48,188 nt of DNA from Bacillota bacterium (GTDB lineage Bacteria; Bacillota; Bacilli; Alicyclobacillales; SLC66): positions 1 to 48,188 of the forward strand of contig JAJZEE010000018.1 of assembly GCA_021805735.1 (NCBI GenBank), read 5' to 3'. Under the pieces are notes generated by a model. The model saw only the letters and a list, made by a program, of their open reading frames with translations. It was not told the origin of the DNA and did no database searches. Below, in pieces: positions 44,851 to 48,188 of this stretch; the first letter of the stretch is position 1; the number at the start of each line of letters is the position of its first letter. A program made the translations under genes and the position numbers.

Positions 44851-45731
44851 TCCGGTTGGGAAGCGGGGAGTTTATATTGACCTCGGAGATGGTTCGGAGC
44901 TATCTGAAGCGGTTGGGAATTCGAGATGTTCAACCGCCGACCCTGGAGTTTTTACGTGAACTGCATCGAGCGCACGTCTCCGTTATTTCCTGGCAGACGA
45001 TAGACGTTTTCTCCGGGAGACCAAGACCCATCGACATGGAAACATCGGTTCGCATGATCGTGGGAAATAGAAGTGGGTACTGTTTTCACCTCAATGGTGC
45101 GTTTGCCAGCCTTTTGCGTTCTCTGGGATATACGGTTTCTCTTCATCGCGCTGGTGTGCAGTCATACGGGGGGATCCCTGTGATCGACTCCTGTCATCTT
45201 GGATTGACCGTCCAGATCCATAACGAGTTACAAGAGGAACAGTGGATTGTTGACGTGGGGTTGGGTGACATGCCCTATGAACCACTGCCGCTAATGAACG
45301 GTACATATAGGCAGGGTCCATTCGTTTATACAGTCGCCGATTCACAAGTGAACCCGGACGGATGGCGATTGGAACATGATCCGAATGGATTGTTTGTCGG
45401 CATGGATGTTGATCGAGGCACTGTTGGCGGCATGGCGGAATTTGAAACAAACCACCTTCACCTGAGCCGGTCGCCCGATTCTCCGTGGGTCAAGTTATTG
45501 GTTCTGAAAAATAGATGCGCCGCAGAGACTCATGAGTTGAAGGGTTGCATTTTTACCGTACGCGATAAAAATGGCGCTCATAGATCAGAAGTCGATGACC
45601 AAGCGGATTGGATGGATATTTTGGCAGATGTGTTTGGCGAGCACTTATCCGATTACAGTCTTTCGCAGCGAAACGCCTTATGGAACAAGGTGATCCGAAC
45701 ACATGAAGAATGGAAGCAATCAAGTCTATAA
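44847..45731 (+). CDS. nat: Arylamine N-acetyltransferase
   Basis: The 294-aa enzyme has the NAT signature RSGYCFHLNGAFASLL with catalytic Cys79, CHLGLTV with His117 and IVDVGLGD with Asp136. It uses acetyl-CoA (or a longer acyl-CoA) to acylate arylamines or similar compounds in the cytosol. The length is close to the usual 270-290. ATGA overlap with the preceding NAT-fold gene indicates an operon of two. Confidence 0.9.
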   Translation: MIRLGSGEFILTSEMVRSYLKRLGIRDVQPPTLEFLRELHRAHVSVISWQTIDVFSGRPRPIDMETSVRMIVGNRSGYCFHLNGAFASLLRSLGYTVSLHRAGVQSYGGIPVIDSCHLGLTVQIHNELQEEQWIVDVGLGDMPYEPLPLMNGTYRQGPFVYTVADSQVNPDGWRLEHDPNGLFVGMDVDRGTVGGMAEFETNHLHLSRSPDSPWVKLLVLKNRCAAETHELKGCIFTVRDKNGAHRSEVDDQADWMDILADVFGEHLSDYSLSQRNALWNKVIRTHEEWKQSSL

Positions 45732-46024
45732 AATAGGGTATCCGGATTTTGTGGTGGAATCAGGTTTACAAAATCGTCTGATTCCAATTTTACGTTTGGA
45801 GTGGAAATGTGTATTTCAGTTAGGTTTCTTCCTGCTCATATCGCCGGCTATACGGCTTGCCAATACACGATTCCGCCTCTGATATACACTATTATTGCAT
45901 GCTTATACAATTGTCACTCGTGCTTGTTATTGCGTTAACGGACAGTTTAATGCAATAGCATGTCAATGCAACTTTCCGGTAGGATTTGAAATAGTACCCC
46001 CCACATGCTCAGACGTTTGATATT

Positions 46025-46558
46025 ATGGTAGTAAAAATGTTGGGGCGTGAAGCGGTTTTGGATAGCTCGACTATATTGATTGACTTTCTCTTAAAGAAAT
46101 ACCGAGCGGATAAAATAGGCACAATGCAAGTAATCACCCAGTTATCCGATGAAGACATCGTATGGTCGCCAGTTCCAGAAAGTAACAGCATAGCTAATTT
46201 GGTGGCACATATTTGGGGAACTGTACACCAACGCTATGAAACCGTTTTCTTTGACGTTCCAGATACAAGAGATAGGGATAAGGAATTCGAACGGGGTCTC
46301 CAAATGTCCAAAGAACAAGCAATGGAATTAATAGGAAAATCATACGACCGCATCATTCAGGTTCTTGAGAACGCCAAAGAAAATCCGGAGAAATTATTGG
46401 AACAACCTTATTTGAATTTGCCTACGTTAACGAACAGTGGTGTCGACAATGAAGCTACCACCCTTGAAATGTTGCTACATCAATTTAGACATTTGCCTGG
46501 TCACACTGGACAGATCGTTTACATTGCGAAAATGAGAAAAGGGCAACTACAGTGGTAG
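46025..46558 (+). CDS. DinB-like (DUF1572-type) protein
   Basis: The 177-aa four-helix protein has the metal-binding histidine pattern of the DinB/YfiT superfamily: NLVAHIWGTVHQR (about 61-73) and LLHQFRHLPGHTGQI (about 150-164). Members include bacillithiol or mycothiol transferases and proteins of unknown role. ATG at 46025 has only a weak upstream site; ATG at 46037 is possible. It is preceded by about 290 nt of AT-rich DNA with no gene. Confidence 0.82.
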   Translation: MVVKMLGREAVLDSSTILIDFLLKKYRADKIGTMQVITQLSDEDIVWSPVPESNSIANLVAHIWGTVHQRYETVFFDVPDTRDRDKEFERGLQMSKEQAMELIGKSYDRIIQVLENAKENPEKLLEQPYLNLPTLTNSGVDNEATTLEMLLHQFRHLPGHTGQIVYIAKMRKGQLQW

Positions 46559-46618
46559 ACCCAGAACGCTATGTCTTAATGAGTGTGGCGACGACCAATC
46601 GTGTGAGGTGTACAAAAA

Positions 46619-47380
46619 TTGCCCTACATAAAGGTGAAGGACTTGGAAATGTTTTACGAGCAAATGGGTGTCGGTGAACCTGTGGTGTTTTTGCACAGTG
46701 GTTATTCACGAGGCATACTGGCTTTTGCAAGTCAGATACTGGATTTCCAGAAGCAATTCACCTGCTATTTTCCCGACTTCAGGGGACACGGAAGAACCAA
46801 GTGCGAGAGCTTGGCATGGAATACATCACAAATCGCGGATGACATCGTTGAATTTATGAACCAGTTGAACATAGAGAAAGCACATTTTATTGGCTATAGC
46901 CTTGGCGCTAATGTGGGACTGTATGTAGCGGTAAACAATCCCGGAAGAATAGCAACCCTTACGACAATTGGTACTGGCGGTGTTTGCGTCTCAACCGGTG
47001 TTGAGGATTATGAAGTGGAATCGCTGATTCAACGTGGACAACAGGAGTTCATCAATCAACTGATCCAACGCCATCAAGAAGCTCATAGAGGAAACTGGCA
47101 AGAGCATGTAAGGCAAAGCGCGATCGACTGGCGTGAATACCCGAAGTTAACACGAGGTCAACTGGAAAGTATTAACTGCCCCTCGTTCTTCATCACAGGA
47201 GAACATGACCCATTCGCTGGTGAAGAAAGAGTCGTGGCGTTAAGCTCCATCGTAAGAGGATCTCGCTATCTTATCGTGCGGGGGAGTGGTCATGGACCGC
47301 ATGTATTAAGAGAAAATCCCATCCTTGCGAATGATTCGATCCTTCACTTCCTAGCATCAAATCCCATCACGGTAGCGTGA
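46619..47380 (+). CDS. Alpha/beta-fold hydrolase
   Basis: The 253-aa hydrolase has VVFLHSGYSRG (oxyanion region), the DFRGHGRT loop, nucleophile elbow GYSLGAN with Ser94, GEHDPF with Asp197 and GSGHGPH with His225. The substrate is unknown. TTG is taken as start because GAGGTG lies 9 nt upstream and the protein begins PYIKVKDLEMFYEQ, as in relatives. Confidence 0.9.
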   Translation: MPYIKVKDLEMFYEQMGVGEPVVFLHSGYSRGILAFASQILDFQKQFTCYFPDFRGHGRTKCESLAWNTSQIADDIVEFMNQLNIEKAHFIGYSLGANVGLYVAVNNPGRIATLTTIGTGGVCVSTGVEDYEVESLIQRGQQEFINQLIQRHQEAHRGNWQEHVRQSAIDWREYPKLTRGQLESINCPSFFITGEHDPFAGEERVVALSSIVRGSRYLIVRGSGHGPHVLRENPILANDSILHFLASNPITVA

Positions 47381-47541
47381 TTCTAGGGCAAAAGAACCCC
47401 CTGACGTGTCACTTTAGAGAGTGAAGTTATTGTGCATACGGGTGCCTAAATGACGCAAAGGCTGTCGAACGAAAGTTCTTGCGTCGGGCAGGTTAGTGCC
47501 ACAAGACAGTATCTGAGTGCGGATCATTAGGAGGAGAGAAG

Positions 47542-47976
47542 ATGATTATACGAGACATGATTGTAGACGACATACCCCAACTCGAAAAACTGTACAGACA
47601 ATTTTGGGGCGAGGAATCTTCCATTGAAACCATGAATAAGCAGTTCGAAAAACTTCTCAAAAATGAGTCTCACATATTTCTCGGTGCGATTGAAAATAAC
47701 AAGCTAATCGGTTCCGTTATGGGAGTAATCTGCGGGGAATTATATGGAGATTGCAAGCCATTTTTGGTCCTTGAGAACATGATAGTTGACAAAAACTACA
47801 GGAACCGAGGGGTCGGGAAAGCATTAGTATCCGAGCTTGAGAAAATAGCCGCTAATAGGGACTGCTCTCAAGTAATATTTGTAACAGAGAGAAATAGGGT
47901 TGATGCAGTCAAATTCTATGAATCAACAGGGTACAGTTCTGAGACTCATGTGGGGTTTAAGAAGAAGCTCAATTAA
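47542..47976 (+). CDS. GNAT family N-acetyltransferase
   Basis: The 144-aa protein has the GNAT fold: an N-terminal strand MIIRDMIVDDIPQLEKLY, LENMIVDKNYRNRGVGKALV (acetyl-CoA-binding RxxGxG/A motif at about 93-98) and the C-terminal VTERNRVDAVKFYESTGY. It transfers an acetyl group from acetyl-CoA to an unknown amine. AGGAGGAG precedes the ATG. Confidence 0.92.
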   Translation: MIIRDMIVDDIPQLEKLYRQFWGEESSIETMNKQFEKLLKNESHIFLGAIENNKLIGSVMGVICGELYGDCKPFLVLENMIVDKNYRNRGVGKALVSELEKIAANRDCSQVIFVTERNRVDAVKFYESTGYSSETHVGFKKKLN

Positions 47977-48188
47977 ACGGGGGCTTGAGCTGAATAACGA
48001 TGGTTGCGCAAGCTGTATGATTATTCAGGTGTCAGTGTGTCGATGCTTGTATCGCATAGGGGCAGAAGTGTGCAGTGCGCCATGAGGCGCTGTGTGTTGA
48101 AGCCACGGTTTCGTGGTTGACGAGTACCTCATCTTGTCAAGGCTAGGATGGCATGCGTTGGGTTTGAGCGAACCCAGGGTGTGAAGCC
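47977..48188. other. Right edge of window, no gene seen
   Basis: The final 212 nt hold no convincing coding frame. Short inverted repeats occur (CCACGGTTTCGTGG near 48101-48114 and GGGTTTGAGCGAACCC near 48160-48175). These could belong to a terminator or leader, but there is no neighbour in view to decide. Confidence 0.35.

Noticed and set aside
1-48188. CRISPR arrays
   Set aside because: No regularly spaced direct repeats with unique spacers were found; the tandem repeats present are contiguous and in coding frame.

Overview
The window looks like chromosome of a low-to-mid GC Firmicute of the class Bacilli. The Bacillus-type order secG / carboxylesterase / rnr / smpB / ssrA supports this, and an acidophilic Alicyclobacillus-like host is my best guess, from overall impression rather than a diagnostic gene. 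The left 11.7 kb is core chromosome: a membrane protein with a winged-helix regulator, secG, a left-handed beta-helix protein, an Est30-like esterase, RNase R, a nucleotidyltransferase-methyltransferase fusion, a PfkB sugar kinase, PEP carboxykinase, SmpB and tmRNA. Three of these core genes (rnr, pfkB-like, smpB) carry in-frame tandem-repeat expansions of 75, 18 and 27 bp units.

From the 3' end of ssrA (11688) to about 41.6 kb lies a roughly 30 kb genomic island. A 39-bp repeat of the tmRNA 3' end and its flank (11664-11702 and 41572-41610, one mismatch) marks its ends. No integrase is visible. The left two thirds form a defence cluster: (i) a three-gene operon of DNA methyltransferase, DUF262 protein and HEPN nuclease; (ii) a complete type I restriction system hsdR-hsdM-hsdS; (iii) a 1158-aa HD-domain/Hsp90-like ATPase protein; (iv) a 1478-aa protein joining a kinase-like domain, a degenerate SIR2-like domain, a P-loop (STAND-like) NTPase and a helical C-terminus. 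A family of hairpin elements (R1, R2, R2', R3) with GGTGGAGG/CCTCCACC arms follows hsdS, the HD gene and the NTPase gene. Items iii and iv, with these hairpins, are the best candidate for an undescribed system.

The right third of the island (29.8-41.6 kb) is a decayed patchwork: hicB with a broken hicA, a small membrane protein, the 3' end of a group II intron, transposase and helicase fragments, LysR beside an aldo/keto reductase fragment, and a short-chain dehydrogenase pseudogene whose active-site lysine codon is a stop. Among these sit three intact secreted repeat (propeller-like) proteins and a fragment of a fourth. TGTAGAC motifs lie just inside R3 and just inside the right attachment site, which suggests that this third was once a separate element.

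Right of the attachment site ordinary chromosome resumes: a small conserved hypothetical protein, an IS630 remnant, a DJ-1/PfpI protein, a UPF0175 antitoxin with a truncated toxin, YwbE, two adjacent arylamine N-acetyltransferase-fold proteins, a DinB-like protein, an alpha/beta hydrolase and a GNAT acetyltransferase. All calls come from reading translations and motifs by eye; no database search was run.
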